Program-made: the position numbers and the translations under genes | Notes under the pieces: generated by a model | What the model saw: the letters and a program-made list of their open reading frames with translations, nothing else | What the model was told of the DNA's origin: nothing | Databases searched by the model: none | Shown here: positions 45,434 to 55,151 of the stretch, in pieces | Position numbering within the stretch: the first letter of the stretch is position 1 | How the letters are laid out: every line of letters starts with the position of its first letter | From: CAWGJF01 sp963715745 | GTDB lineage: Bacteria; Bacteroidota; Ignavibacteria; Ignavibacteriales; Ignavibacteriaceae | Direction of reading: 5' to 3' | Length of the DNA stretch: 64,000 nt | Assembly (NCBI GenBank): GCA_963715745.1 | Contig: OY970271.1 | Location: 1,674,001 to 1,738,000 of the forward strand

Positions 45434-46759
45434 CTATGATCTGATTAATTCAACTGAATTTTTAATATCCAAAACTTCACCAAAACAAGTTTCATCGGCA
45501 TGCCCGTTTATTTTAACTTTGCAAATTTCATTCACATATTCCTCATTAAAATCAACCTGGATTCGTGAATAATTTGAAGAAAATCCTTTCATCATTCCTT
45601 TGTATTCTGCTTCTTCAAAAAGCACTTCAACCTCTTTACCTATAAGCTGATTCAGAAATTCGTTTCTTCTCTTTTCGCTTAAAATCCGGAGTATTTTATT
45701 TCTTCTTTTTCTCTCTGTTATTTCAATTATTCCATTCATTTCGGTTGCCTTTGTGTCTGGTCTTTCAGAATAAGTGAAAACATGTAAATAGGAAATAGGA
45801 AGATCACGTAAAAAATTATGTGTTTTGATAAATTCCTCTTCCGTTTCGCCTGGAAATCCTACAATTACATCTACCCCAATTCCACAATCAGGAATTATTT
45901 CCTTAATCTTGTAAATCAGGTTTTCGTAGTCTTCAACTGTGTATCTTCTTTGCATCGCTTTAAGAATTGCAGGGCTTCCGCTTTGCAAAGGGATATGAAA
46001 ATGATTACAAATTTTTTCACTTTCAGCGGTAAGCTGTAGAATTTCATCGGATAAAAGATTTGGTTCGATTGAACTAATTCTAATTCTAAAATCACCATCA
46101 ATCTTAATTAATTCAGAAAGTAAATTATAAAAATTAGTTCCAAGGCTTTTACCATAATCACCGACATTTACTCCGGTAAGAATTATTTCTTTATAACCCG
46201 AATCAAGAAGTAGTTTAAACTCATCAATCACCTTTATAGCAGGCATACTGCGGCTTGCACCTCTTGCAAGAGGAATAGTGCAAAAGGCACATTTGTAATC
46301 ACAGCCATCCTGGATTTTGAGAAATGCACGGGTTCTGGAATCAGCATCGGTTGAATGAGCTGAGCCAAATTCTTTTAAATCTTCAAGCGGGCTAACCTTA
46401 ATACAGGCTAATTCTTTTTTCTCAAAATTGTCAAGAATGGAAAACATTTTGAATTTTTCATTACTACCCAAAACTGCATCAACTCCTTCAATCGAAGCAA
46501 TTTCATCAGGGCGAAGTTGTGCATAACATCCGGTAACAATTATGTATGCTTCCGGATTTGATCTGAGAGCACGCCTGACGAGTTGTCTGCATTCTCTTTC
46601 AGCATTTTCTGTAACTGTACAAGTATTAAATAAATATATATCCGCTTTTTCTTTCTGATCGACAATCGTAAAACCATTTTCAATAAACTTATTTCCGATT
46701 GTTGAAGTTTCTGAAAAATTCAGTTTACAGCCCAATGTATGTAATGCAACGGTTTTCAT
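45434..46759 (-). CDS. mtaB: tRNA t6A37 methylthiotransferase MtaB
   Basis: The 441-residue radical-SAM enzyme has an N-terminal UPF0004 domain (TLGCKLNFSET, FNTCTVTENAERE, VTGCYAQ: three cluster cysteines), the radical-SAM motif CDYKCAFCTIPLARG, and a C-terminal TRAM domain. It adds a methylthio group to N6-threonylcarbamoyladenosine at position 37 of tRNAs. CKLN and the TCTVT motif point to MtaB rather than MiaB or RimO. The ATG at 46759 is preferred over TTG at 46771 because the conserved domain starts at MKTVALHTLGC. It begins just after the rpsA terminator. Confidence 0.92.
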   Translation of the reverse strand: MKTVALHTLGCKLNFSETSTIGNKFIENGFTIVDQKEKADIYLFNTCTVTENAERECRQLVRRALRSNPEAYIIVTGCYAQLRPDEIASIEGVDAVLGSNEKFKMFSILDNFEKKELACIKVSPLEDLKEFGSAHSTDADSRTRAFLKIQDGCDYKCAFCTIPLARGASRSMPAIKVIDEFKLLLDSGYKEIILTGVNVGDYGKSLGTNFYNLLSELIKIDGDFRIRISSIEPNLLSDEILQLTAESEKICNHFHIPLQSGSPAILKAMQRRYTVEDYENLIYKIKEIIPDCGIGVDVIVGFPGETEEEFIKTHNFLRDLPISYLHVFTYSERPDTKATEMNGIIEITERKRRNKILRILSEKRRNEFLNQLIGKEVEVLFEEAEYKGMMKGFSSNYSRIQVDFNEEYVNEICKVKINGHADETCFGEVLDIKNSVELIRS

Positions 46760-46773
46760 TCTTAAGTTCAATT

Positions 46774-46800
46774 TAAAAAAAAGCGGGATATAAATCCCGC
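46774..46800 (-). terminator. Intrinsic terminator of rpsA
   Basis: GCGGGAT and ATCCCGC (46783-46789 and 46794-46800) pair around a 4-base loop, and on the minus strand a run of eight or nine T follows. It separates rpsA from mtaB by a transcription stop only 24 bases past the rpsA stop. Confidence 0.9.
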
Positions 46801-46824
46801 ATTAATATTCAATCAGCAGAATTT

Positions 46825-48660
46825 CTACTGTTTTTCTTCTTCTTTAGATTTTGATTGTTCTTTCTGGGAATCATCGTGAATTTCAAAGATTGGAAATTCA
46901 GAAGAATCTATTGCTCCCATTTCAGCATTTTTAATGCTGTCGACAGAAACTCTGTCGAGTTTATGTTTATTCAGATAATCTTCAATTTCCTGATCTGATT
47001 TTTCTTTGAGAGCACCAATTGCACTTAGCACAATTTTTTTATTTGTTTTGTCAAATTCAATCACTTTGAGAGGAATTTCATCATCAACAGGAAAGTGATT
47101 TGCAACATTTTTAATTTTTGTTGTGCTAAGCTGATTAGCAGGAACAAAACCGTCAACATCATCAGGCAGTTCGGCAATCAATCCTTTTTCAATAATTCGA
47201 ACAACTTTGCCTTGAGTTATTGATCCAACGGTATATTTATTTTCGAAAATATCCCATGGATTATCAGCTATTTGTTTATGTCCCAAAGAAATTTTTCTCT
47301 GTTCAACATCAACATTTAATACAACAACTTCAAGTGGTTCACCTTTTTTAACAACTTCGCCGGGGTGTCTGATTTTTTTAGTCCATGATAAATCAGAAAT
47401 ATGAACAAGTCCGTCTACACCTGGTTCAAGCTCTACAAACACACCAAAGTTTGTAAGGTTACGAGCAATACCTGAATGTTTTGATCCAACAGGATATTTT
47501 TTCATTAAAGTTTCCCAGGGATCTGGTTCAAGCTGTTTAATACCAAGGGAAATTTTCTTTTCATCTTTATCCAGGCTTAAAATAACTGCTTCAACAACCT
47601 GACCCATTGCAACAACCTGGGAAGGGTGTTTTATGTGCTGGGTCCAGCTCATTTCTGAATTATGAATTAATCCTTCAATTCCTTTTTCTATTTCGATGAA
47701 AGCACCGTAATCGGTAAGTGAAACAACACGGCCTGAAACTTTATCACCAATTTTATATTTCTCATCAATATTTTCCCATGGATGAGGAAGAAGCTTTTTA
47801 AGGCTAAGTGAGATTCTCTTCTTTGCTTCATCAAAATCTGTAACAACAACTTTAATTGTTTCATCAAGCTTAACGATTTCACTTGGGTGATTAATTCTGC
47901 CCCAACTTAAATCAGTAATGTGAATTAGACCATCAACGCCACCAAGATCTACAAAAACACCAAAGTCTGTAATCGCTTTTACTGTTCCTTCAAGTATCTG
48001 ACCTTTTTCAAGACTTTCAAGTATCGCATTTCTTTGATCTGAAATTTCTTCTTCAACAAGAACTTTATGAGAAACTACAACGTTTTCAGTAGGCACATTA
48101 ACTTTAACAACTTTGAATTCCATATCCTGACCAACGAAAGCATCAAAATCACGGATAGGTCTGATATCAATTTGAGAACCGGGAAGGAATGCTTCCATAC
48201 CCATTAAATCGACAACCATTCCGCCTTTAATTCTTTTTATTATTTTCCCTGTAAGTATATCGCCATTTTCATGTGCACTTAATACTTTTTCCCAAATACG
48301 TAAGAAATCGGCTCTCTGTTTGCTAAGAACCAGGTTACCTTCCTGATCTTCGACACTTTCAAGAACGACTTCAACTTCGTCGCCAACCTTTATCTTGTCT
48401 CTTTCATTAAATTCGTTTAAAGGAATAGATCCTTCTGATTTAAATCCAACATCAACAATAACATTATCACCTTGAATGCGAACCACTTTGCCTTTAATCA
48501 TTTCGCCTTCTTTAACATCCTTAAAAGATTCCGAATAAAGGTTCGCTAAGGATTCAAATTCTTCCTGAGAATAATCAACTAAATTGAATTTGTTCTTTGC
48601 TTTTAAATAATCATCGGCAGTCACAACCGGTTTAGTCGTTTCTTTAACATCTGTAGACAT
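46825..48660 (-). CDS. rpsA: 30S ribosomal protein S1
   Basis: The 611-residue protein contains six S1 RNA-binding domains. Typical units are GKVVRIQGDNVIVDVGFKSEG, GTVKAITDFGVFVDLGGVDGLIH when read in parts, and three near-copies of FVELEPGVDGLVHISDLSW type. It helps mRNA bind to the 30S subunit. It is slightly longer than E. coli S1 owing to extensions at both ends, the C-terminal one being acidic and Lys/Glu-rich. A strong AGGAGG lies six bases before the ATG. The order cmk-rpsA is conserved widely in bacteria. Confidence 0.96.
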   Translation of the reverse strand: MSTDVKETTKPVVTADDYLKAKNKFNLVDYSQEEFESLANLYSESFKDVKEGEMIKGKVVRIQGDNVIVDVGFKSEGSIPLNEFNERDKIKVGDEVEVVLESVEDQEGNLVLSKQRADFLRIWEKVLSAHENGDILTGKIIKRIKGGMVVDLMGMEAFLPGSQIDIRPIRDFDAFVGQDMEFKVVKVNVPTENVVVSHKVLVEEEISDQRNAILESLEKGQILEGTVKAITDFGVFVDLGGVDGLIHITDLSWGRINHPSEIVKLDETIKVVVTDFDEAKKRISLSLKKLLPHPWENIDEKYKIGDKVSGRVVSLTDYGAFIEIEKGIEGLIHNSEMSWTQHIKHPSQVVAMGQVVEAVILSLDKDEKKISLGIKQLEPDPWETLMKKYPVGSKHSGIARNLTNFGVFVELEPGVDGLVHISDLSWTKKIRHPGEVVKKGEPLEVVVLNVDVEQRKISLGHKQIADNPWDIFENKYTVGSITQGKVVRIIEKGLIAELPDDVDGFVPANQLSTTKIKNVANHFPVDDEIPLKVIEFDKTNKKIVLSAIGALKEKSDQEIEDYLNKHKLDRVSVDSIKNAEMGAIDSSEFPIFEIHDDSQKEQSKSKEEEKQ

Positions 48661-48745
48661 TTAACCTCCTGAAAAAAAATCTGTCTTTCCGGGTAAAGCC
48701 ATAATTCCGAACGACAGCTTAATTTATTTGTTTTACATTAGTTTT

Positions 48746-49465
48746 TTAATTGGCTTTAAACTCTTTCTTTATCTCTAATTTAATTCCTTTTTTCTTTGCT
48801 GCTTTAACAGTTTCGTCCAATATTTTTTGAACTTGTTGTTTTATTGTAACTTTTGTTGTATCAATTTCAATTGCATCATCAGCTTTTACCAGCGGACTAG
48901 TTTCGCGATTAGAATCAATATGATCGCGTTCGCTGAGATTTTTCAATATATCATTCACCGATACAGTTACTCCCGAATCTGAAAGTTCCTTTGTTCTCCT
49001 TTGAGCCCTGGTATTAATTGAAGCAGTAAGAAATATTTTTACATCAGCATTTGGGTAAACAACAGTTCCTATATCTCTTCCCTCCATAACAATTCCGCGA
49101 CCTTTTTCACTCATTTCGCGCTGCTTATCAACAAGAATTTCCCTTACTTCGCTTATTTTACTTACATCACTAACTTTTGCATTTACCTTAATGCTTCTTA
49201 TATCATCAGTAACATCTTTGTTGTTAAGCATTACATAAGTTTTACCATCAATAAAATCAAGAACAATTTTTGATTCCCGGGCACTCTCAATTATCTTTTC
49301 TTTATCAGTAAGAATATTCTTTTCTATTGCCAGCAGCGTAATTGCCCTGTACATAGCGCCAGTATCTACATATAAATATCCAAGAAGATCAGCCAGCATT
49401 TTTGCGGATGTACTTTTACCGGAACCTGCCGGACCATCAATCGCAATGATTAATCCCTCAGACAT
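48746..49465 (-). CDS. cmk: Cytidylate kinase
   Basis: The 239-residue protein phosphorylates CMP and dCMP. It starts MSEGLIIAIDGPAGSGKST with the Walker A loop, then YVDTGAMYRA, VMEGRDIGTVVYPNADVKIFL (in parts) and the lid RAQRRTKEL. The frame extends 12 codons upstream at 49501, but the family start fits the ATG at 49465. It is 85 bases upstream of rpsA and probably co-transcribed. Confidence 0.95.
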   Translation of the reverse strand: MSEGLIIAIDGPAGSGKSTSAKMLADLLGYLYVDTGAMYRAITLLAIEKNILTDKEKIIESARESKIVLDFIDGKTYVMLNNKDVTDDIRSIKVNAKVSDVSKISEVREILVDKQREMSEKGRGIVMEGRDIGTVVYPNADVKIFLTASINTRAQRRTKELSDSGVTVSVNDILKNLSERDHIDSNRETSPLVKADDAIEIDTTKVTIKQQVQKILDETVKAAKKKGIKLEIKKEFKAN

Positions 49466-49565
49466 AAACGTTAAAAATATCCATAATTTACTATTTTTCA
49501 AATAGTTACGGATAAATTAATGCCCAAATATTTTCAATAAATGTAAATTTGGGAGTGGAAAATAG

Positions 49566-51239
49566 CTATTCTATCTTTTGTCCGCCTAATTCATTAAGAA
49601 TTATAGCTTCATACGGATCTGTGTTTTCAGTTTTAGTAGATTTTTGATTTGTTTTCGTCTGCGAAATTTTTGTTGATTTTTCAAAGACTTTTTCTTCCTT
49701 AGTTGATTTAAATTTCAATCTTTTCCCAAAATAATCTTCACATTTTTGTTCTATATACTTTTCGTGCATTCCAAAGGTTTTTTCACTGATATCATCTTTA
49801 AATTTTACATTCAACTGGTTGCCAATAAGTTTTACAGGTTGAAGACTTTCCAGTGCGGGACCGAGAAGAAAACCTTTTTCACTATTAATTATATTTACAA
49901 ATCCGTGCCACATCTCAACAACTTTATTAAAATCGAGTTCGCTAACATTTATTGGTGTACTTATTTCTGTTTCAATTCTGGTTTTTCTCTCAGGTTCCCT
50001 AACGGATTTTTTCTGAGATTCTTCAGCAGGATATTCTGTTATATAATCTTTCGATTTGTTGAACAGATTCTGCTTCTGACCTTTTCCGGAAGATGAATTC
50101 TCAATAATTTTATTTTCGGAAACATTATTCAATAAACCGGTAATTGTTTGTGTTTTTTCCAGTCCAACAAGATGACAAAGTGCAATTTCAATTTTTAATT
50201 TTTGATTTTGTGAATATTTTAATTCCTGCTGAATCTTGTTTAAAAAGCTAAGAAGTCTTAACAAATCACTTTCGGAAAATTTTTCTTTATAATCAAGATA
50301 GCGATTTTTATAAACTTCAGCAGTTTCGGCAAGATCAGGTTTGTCTGTAACTACAATTGTCAAAATATTTCTGAAGTGTTCATTAAGTCCATCAATAAAA
50401 TCAAGAAAGTCCCAGCCGTTTTCAAAAATTATATTTGATACTTCAAACACCGTTTTATAATCTTTATTTAGGACCGCATCAGAAATTCTAAAGTAAATTT
50501 CATCATCAATCAGGTTTAACATTTGCGCGACAATTTCCGAATTGATTTTTCCGTTGCAATAAGCTACAACCTGGTCAAAATAACTTTCTGCATCACGTAG
50601 AGCACCGTCAGCTTTTTTTGAAATAATTGTTAAAGTCTTATCATCTATTTTTATTTTTTCTTCTTTGGCAATCTTAGCCAAAGTTGTTTTTATTGTTTCA
50701 AGTTGTATTCTTCTGAAGTCATATCTCTGACATCTTGAAATTATCGTAAGAGGAACTTTGTGAACATCGGTAGTTGCAAAAATAAAAATTGTGTGTGCAG
50801 GTGGTTCTTCAAGAGTTTTTAGAAATGCATTAAAAGATTCCCTGGTAAGCATATGAACTTCATCAATGATATAAATTTTGTACTTCCCCCTGGTGGGAGC
50901 ATACTTCACTGATTCTCTTAAAGTTCTTATTTCATCTATCCCACGATTTGAAGCGCCGTCAATTTCAATTATATCCATCGATTGTGTTGATGAAATAGAT
51001 TTACACATTTCACATTGGTTGCAAGGCTCGGCATCTTTTAAATTTTCACAATTCAAAGCTTTGGCAAGAATCCGGGCAGTTGTTGTTTTTCCTACTCCGC
51101 GCGGGCCTGTAAATAAATAAGCATGCGCAACCCTGTTTTCTTTAATAGCATTCTTTAAAGTGTTGGTAATATGATCCTGTCCAACAACATCGTTGAATTT
51201 TTGAGGACGCCATTTCCTTGCTGTTACTTGAAATGCCAT
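49566..51239 (-). CDS. dnaX: DNA polymerase III subunit gamma/tau
   Basis: The 557-residue clamp-loader subunit has Walker A GPRGVGKTT, a four-cysteine zinc site in LNCENLKDAEPCNQCEMC, the Walker B sequence IIDEVHMLTRESFNAFLK and the sensor EEPPAHTIFIFATT. The C-terminal 180 residues are poorly conserved and contain long polar runs, as is usual for the tau region. Whether a shorter gamma form is made by frameshifting is not evident; I saw no strong slippery A-run with hairpin. Confidence 0.95.
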   Translation of the reverse strand: MAFQVTARKWRPQKFNDVVGQDHITNTLKNAIKENRVAHAYLFTGPRGVGKTTTARILAKALNCENLKDAEPCNQCEMCKSISSTQSMDIIEIDGASNRGIDEIRTLRESVKYAPTRGKYKIYIIDEVHMLTRESFNAFLKTLEEPPAHTIFIFATTDVHKVPLTIISRCQRYDFRRIQLETIKTTLAKIAKEEKIKIDDKTLTIISKKADGALRDAESYFDQVVAYCNGKINSEIVAQMLNLIDDEIYFRISDAVLNKDYKTVFEVSNIIFENGWDFLDFIDGLNEHFRNILTIVVTDKPDLAETAEVYKNRYLDYKEKFSESDLLRLLSFLNKIQQELKYSQNQKLKIEIALCHLVGLEKTQTITGLLNNVSENKIIENSSSGKGQKQNLFNKSKDYITEYPAEESQKKSVREPERKTRIETEISTPINVSELDFNKVVEMWHGFVNIINSEKGFLLGPALESLQPVKLIGNQLNVKFKDDISEKTFGMHEKYIEQKCEDYFGKRLKFKSTKEEKVFEKSTKISQTKTNQKSTKTENTDPYEAIILNELGGQKIE

Positions 51240-51267
51240 TATTTGTTTAGGAAAAATGAGAAATGAT

Positions 51268-51759
51268 TTATTTAATAATTTTTTCCGAGAGGAATTTACA
51301 CAAATTTTCCAAATATGTTTTATCTATTTCATTAAATGAGTTAAGTAAACTGCTATCCAAATCCAGAACGCCAAATAAGTCATCGTTTTTTATTATCGGT
51401 ATAACAATTTCAGATCTTGAGTCTGAATCGCATACAATATGCTCGGGAAATTTATCAACATCAGGAACAATAATAGTTTTTCTTTCTAATGCTGCTATTC
51501 CGCAAACACCTTTACCCAATTCAATTTGTGTACATGCAATTTTTCCCTGGAAAGGACCAAGATAAAGTTTATTGCCATCAAAAATATAAAATCCTGCCCA
51601 GCTAACTTTGTCGAAGGATTGTTTAAGTACAGCAGAAAGGTTAGCTAAGTTCGTTATAAGATGATCGTTTCCATCAAGCAGATACTCTAACTGAGAAATT
51701 ATACTTTTGTACTTCTCTTCAAGTGATAGATTTCTATCTATTACAAGATTTTCAGCCAA
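51268..51759 (-). CDS. msrC: Free methionine-(R)-sulfoxide reductase (GAF domain)
   Basis: The 163-residue single GAF-domain protein has SWAGFYIFDGNKLYLGPFQG and three cysteines C76, C86 and C110 spaced 10 and 24, the same spacing as the catalytic cysteines of the E. coli enzyme. It reduces free methionine-R-sulfoxide. The start is TTG, directly following the TAA of lon without a gap, and no ATG exists nearby. It is probably translated by coupling with lon, which gives a stress-repair pair. Confidence 0.88.
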   Translation of the reverse strand: MAENLVIDRNLSLEEKYKSIISQLEYLLDGNDHLITNLANLSAVLKQSFDKVSWAGFYIFDGNKLYLGPFQGKIACTQIELGKGVCGIAALERKTIIVPDVDKFPEHIVCDSDSRSEIVIPIIKNDDLFGVLDLDSSLLNSFNEIDKTYLENLCKFLSEKIIK

Positions 51760-54216
51760 TTACTTAGCTTTCTTTTTAGATGATTTTTTCTTTTTACTTT
51801 TTTCCGGAGAAACAGCCTTCAATTTAATATCAGGAAAAACATAAGGAATCGCTTCATCAGCTCTTTCAATCGTAATTAATTTCATCCCCGATTTAACTTT
51901 GTCAGGAATTTCTTTTAAATCAATCTCATTCTCTTTTGGAATAAGCACTGTTTTAATTTCATTTCTCTTTGCAGCAAGTAATTTTTCTGTAAGTCCGCCA
52001 ATCATTAATATTGAACCTGTTAAAGTTATTTCGCCAGTCATTGCAACATTGTTAGAAGCAGGTTTTCCGCTGATTGCCGAAAGCATTGCCATTGCCATTG
52101 TTATTCCTGCAGAAGGTCCGTCTTTTGGAATTGAGCCTTCAGGAAGATGGATGTGAATTTCTTTTCCTTTAAAAAAGTCAGGATTTAAACCAAATTTTTT
52201 AGCTGATGAGCGAAGATAGCTGAGGGCAGCTTGTGCAGATTCCTTCATAACATTTCCAAGCTGTCCGGTTAAATTAAGTTTGCCGGCTCCATTCATAATT
52301 GTTACATCAACAGTCAGCAATTCTCCTCCAGTGCTTGTCCAGGCTAAACCCGTAACACTTCCAATTTTATCACCTTTGCTATGTCTGATATTCCGGTAGC
52401 GAGGGTTTTTCAAGTACTCTTCAACTTTTTTCTCATCAATAATATGCCTGACATTAATTTTCTTTTTACCATTTGTAGATTCTTTAAGTACAATATCTTT
52501 GGCAAGCTTTCTTAAAATAGCAGCAGCTTCACGTTCAAGATTTCTAACCCCGGCTTCGCGAGTATATTCCCTGATTATTTTTTTAATTGCTTCATCCTGA
52601 AATTCAACTTTTTTCTTATCAAGTCCATGAACTTTTAATTGTTTTGGGATAAGATGCTTTTTTGCAATCTCGAGTTTATCAAATTCCAAATAACCGGGTA
52701 GTTCAATTATTTCCATTCTGTCCTGCAGCGGGAGAGGAATATTATATCTTACATTGGCAGTTGTAATAAACATTACCTGCTGAAGGTCGTAATCAACTTC
52801 AAGATAATGATCATTGAAAGTATAATTTTGTTCCGGGTCTAAAACTTCCAGCATTGCAGATGAAGGATCTCCGCGGAAATCCATACTCATTTTATCAATC
52901 TCGTCAAGTAGTATAACAGGATTGATTGTCCCTGCTCTTTTCATTGACTGAATTATCTTTCCAGGCATTGATCCTATATAAGTTCTTCTGTGTCCGCGGA
53001 TTTCAGCTTCGTCTCTGACCCCACCTAAACTTATTCTCACAAATTTTCTACCAAGTGCGCGTGCAATTGACATACCGAGCGAAGTTTTACCAACTCCCGG
53101 AGGTCCGACAAAACAAAGTATTTGTCCGCGCATTTGTTTAACAAGATTTAAAACAGCAATGTGTTCAATAATTCTTTCCTTAGGTTTTTCAAGCCCGAAA
53201 TGATCCACATCCAGAATTTTTTGAACATGCTTTATGTCAAGGTTATCCTTTGTTTTTTTAGACCATGGAACATCTATCAGCCAATCAAGATAATTTCTGA
53301 TAACTGTTGATTCAGGAGACATCGACGGGGTTTTTTTCAGCTTGTTAAATTCTTCCAAAGCTTTTTCTTCAACCTGCTTTGGCATTTTTGCTTTTCTGAT
53401 TTTATCCCTGATTTTCATAAACTCCGGCGATGCATCTTCATCTTCACCTAATTCATCCTGCAAAATTTTAATCTGTTCCTGGATGATAAATTTCCTCTGG
53501 GTCTTTGCAATGTTTTCCTGGACCTTGTTATCAATTTCCTTTTCGATTTTCAGGATGTCTATTTCAGAATTCAAAATCTTAATCACTTCATAATATTGAT
53601 CTTTAAGTTCATGCTTCTGAAGAATTGATTGCTTTACTTCAATGGACTGGCTGATATTTGCAGCTGCATAAAAAAGTTTCCTGTCAGGTTCAATTATTGT
53701 GTCAAATGCTGAAAGGGTGTCGTTTGAAATGTTCCTGTTTATTTTAACATACTCTTTAAATAAAGTAGTCATCTGCCTGATCATTGCATTCATTTCATGA
53801 TCATCCTGAACCTGTGAGACAATTACCTCAACATTAGCTTCAAAGAAATCTTTCCGGTTGGAAAATTTAAGAATCCTTGCCTGGATCATACCATCAACAA
53901 GAATTTTCATCAGTCCGTTAGGCAGCTTTAATATTTGAACAATTTTGGCAATTGTTCCGTCTTTATAAATATCATTTTCTCCAGGATCTTCAACAGATGA
54001 TTTTTTTTGGGTAGAAAGAAAAATATATTTTGAATTTTCAGAAGCATAATTAGCGGCACGAATTGATTGTTCACGGCCAACTAAAACCGGAAAAATCATA
54101 TATGGAAATATCACAATATCGCGTAAAGGAAGAACGGGAAGTAATTCAGGCAGACTATCAACAAATGAATTAGAATCCTCTTTTTTTATCTCAATCTCTT
54201 TAACTTCGCTTGGCAA
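51760..54216 (-). CDS. lon: ATP-dependent Lon protease
   Basis: The 818-residue LonA-type protease has an N-terminal substrate-binding domain (LPVLPLRDIVIFPYM), a coiled middle, an AAA+ module with GPPGVGKTSLG and DEIDKM, and a C-terminal Ser-Lys protease with PKDGPSAG (S702) and a lysine in GGLTEKLLAAKRN. It degrades misfolded and regulatory proteins. The lysine-rich tail is unusual only in composition. The start is probably TTG at 54216, preceded by ACAGGTG, as no ATG precedes the conserved domain. Confidence 0.96.
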   Translation of the reverse strand: MPSEVKEIEIKKEDSNSFVDSLPELLPVLPLRDIVIFPYMIFPVLVGREQSIRAANYASENSKYIFLSTQKKSSVEDPGENDIYKDGTIAKIVQILKLPNGLMKILVDGMIQARILKFSNRKDFFEANVEVIVSQVQDDHEMNAMIRQMTTLFKEYVKINRNISNDTLSAFDTIIEPDRKLFYAAANISQSIEVKQSILQKHELKDQYYEVIKILNSEIDILKIEKEIDNKVQENIAKTQRKFIIQEQIKILQDELGEDEDASPEFMKIRDKIRKAKMPKQVEEKALEEFNKLKKTPSMSPESTVIRNYLDWLIDVPWSKKTKDNLDIKHVQKILDVDHFGLEKPKERIIEHIAVLNLVKQMRGQILCFVGPPGVGKTSLGMSIARALGRKFVRISLGGVRDEAEIRGHRRTYIGSMPGKIIQSMKRAGTINPVILLDEIDKMSMDFRGDPSSAMLEVLDPEQNYTFNDHYLEVDYDLQQVMFITTANVRYNIPLPLQDRMEIIELPGYLEFDKLEIAKKHLIPKQLKVHGLDKKKVEFQDEAIKKIIREYTREAGVRNLEREAAAILRKLAKDIVLKESTNGKKKINVRHIIDEKKVEEYLKNPRYRNIRHSKGDKIGSVTGLAWTSTGGELLTVDVTIMNGAGKLNLTGQLGNVMKESAQAALSYLRSSAKKFGLNPDFFKGKEIHIHLPEGSIPKDGPSAGITMAMAMLSAISGKPASNNVAMTGEITLTGSILMIGGLTEKLLAAKRNEIKTVLIPKENEIDLKEIPDKVKSGMKLITIERADEAIPYVFPDIKLKAVSPEKSKKKKSSKKKAK

Positions 54217-54380
54217 AACACACCTGTATTTTATTTCTTAATTTGAAATGAAATATATCAAAATCGCTTCCGGCATTCAAGGAATGAAATTTTGATTTAT
54301 GCTCTATTGCACACCATTAAACCTTTAATAATGCAATTGAAAGGTTATCTTTATATTTAAGAATTCAATGGAAAAAATTT

Positions 54381-55151
54381 ATGATAAATGATATAAAAAC
54401 AATTTCGAGGCAAGCCGGTGAAATTATCCGGGAAGGATTCGGAAAATCTTTTAATATTGAGTTTAAAACTGGTGAAAATAATCTTGTTACTGAAATAGAT
54501 AAAGCCTCCGAATCATTGATTGTAAATTTTATTAAGAAAAATTATCCTGCACACGGAATACTTGCTGAAGAAGGAGGAAGTTCAAATTCAAATGCAGAAT
54601 ATATCTGGGTGATTGATCCTCTTGATGGGACTACAAATTTTGCACACTCGCTGCCAATCTTTGCCGTATCAATCGGAGTTCAGAAGAACGGGGAAACAAT
54701 TGCCGGGGTTGTATATGATGTTATGAGTGATGTAATGTATTCAGCAGAAAAAAATTCCGGAGCATTTGTTAACGAAATAAAATTAAAAGTTTCAGACCGG
54801 GAAAAGCTATCACAAAGTATGCTTGTAACAGGATTTCCTTACGATATAAAAGATAATCCGGGTAAAGCTTTTGAAAGATTTGAACTTCTTACAAAAACTT
54901 CCCGCGCAATGAGGAGGTTAGGTTCAGCTGCAATTGATTTCTGTTATGTTGCAAATGGTGTGTTTGATGGATTCTGGGAAGTTCATTTACATCCCTGGGA
55001 TATTTGTGCAGGCAAACTAATTGTTGAAGAAGCCGGCGGAAAAGTAACCGACTTTAAAGGAAATCCAATTGATATTTTTTCTAAAAAGATTCTTTCAACA
55101 AATGGAAAAATTCACAATCAGATTATCAAACTGATGAATACTATTGATTAA
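54381..55151 (+). CDS. suhB: Inositol monophosphatase family protein
   Basis: The 256-residue protein has the metal-binding motifs ILAEEGGSS, WVIDPLDGTTNFAHSLPIF and WEVHLHPWDICAGKLIVEEAG of the IMPase family, which hydrolyses myo-inositol-1-phosphate and related sugar phosphates. Length matches SuhB. Its last four bases overlap the end of the convergent acyl-CoA synthetase gene so that the two stop codons share DNA, and no separate terminator fits between them. Confidence 0.9.
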   Translation: MINDIKTISRQAGEIIREGFGKSFNIEFKTGENNLVTEIDKASESLIVNFIKKNYPAHGILAEEGGSSNSNAEYIWVIDPLDGTTNFAHSLPIFAVSIGVQKNGETIAGVVYDVMSDVMYSAEKNSGAFVNEIKLKVSDREKLSQSMLVTGFPYDIKDNPGKAFERFELLTKTSRAMRRLGSAAIDFCYVANGVFDGFWEVHLHPWDICAGKLIVEEAGGKVTDFKGNPIDIFSKKILSTNGKIHNQIIKLMNTID

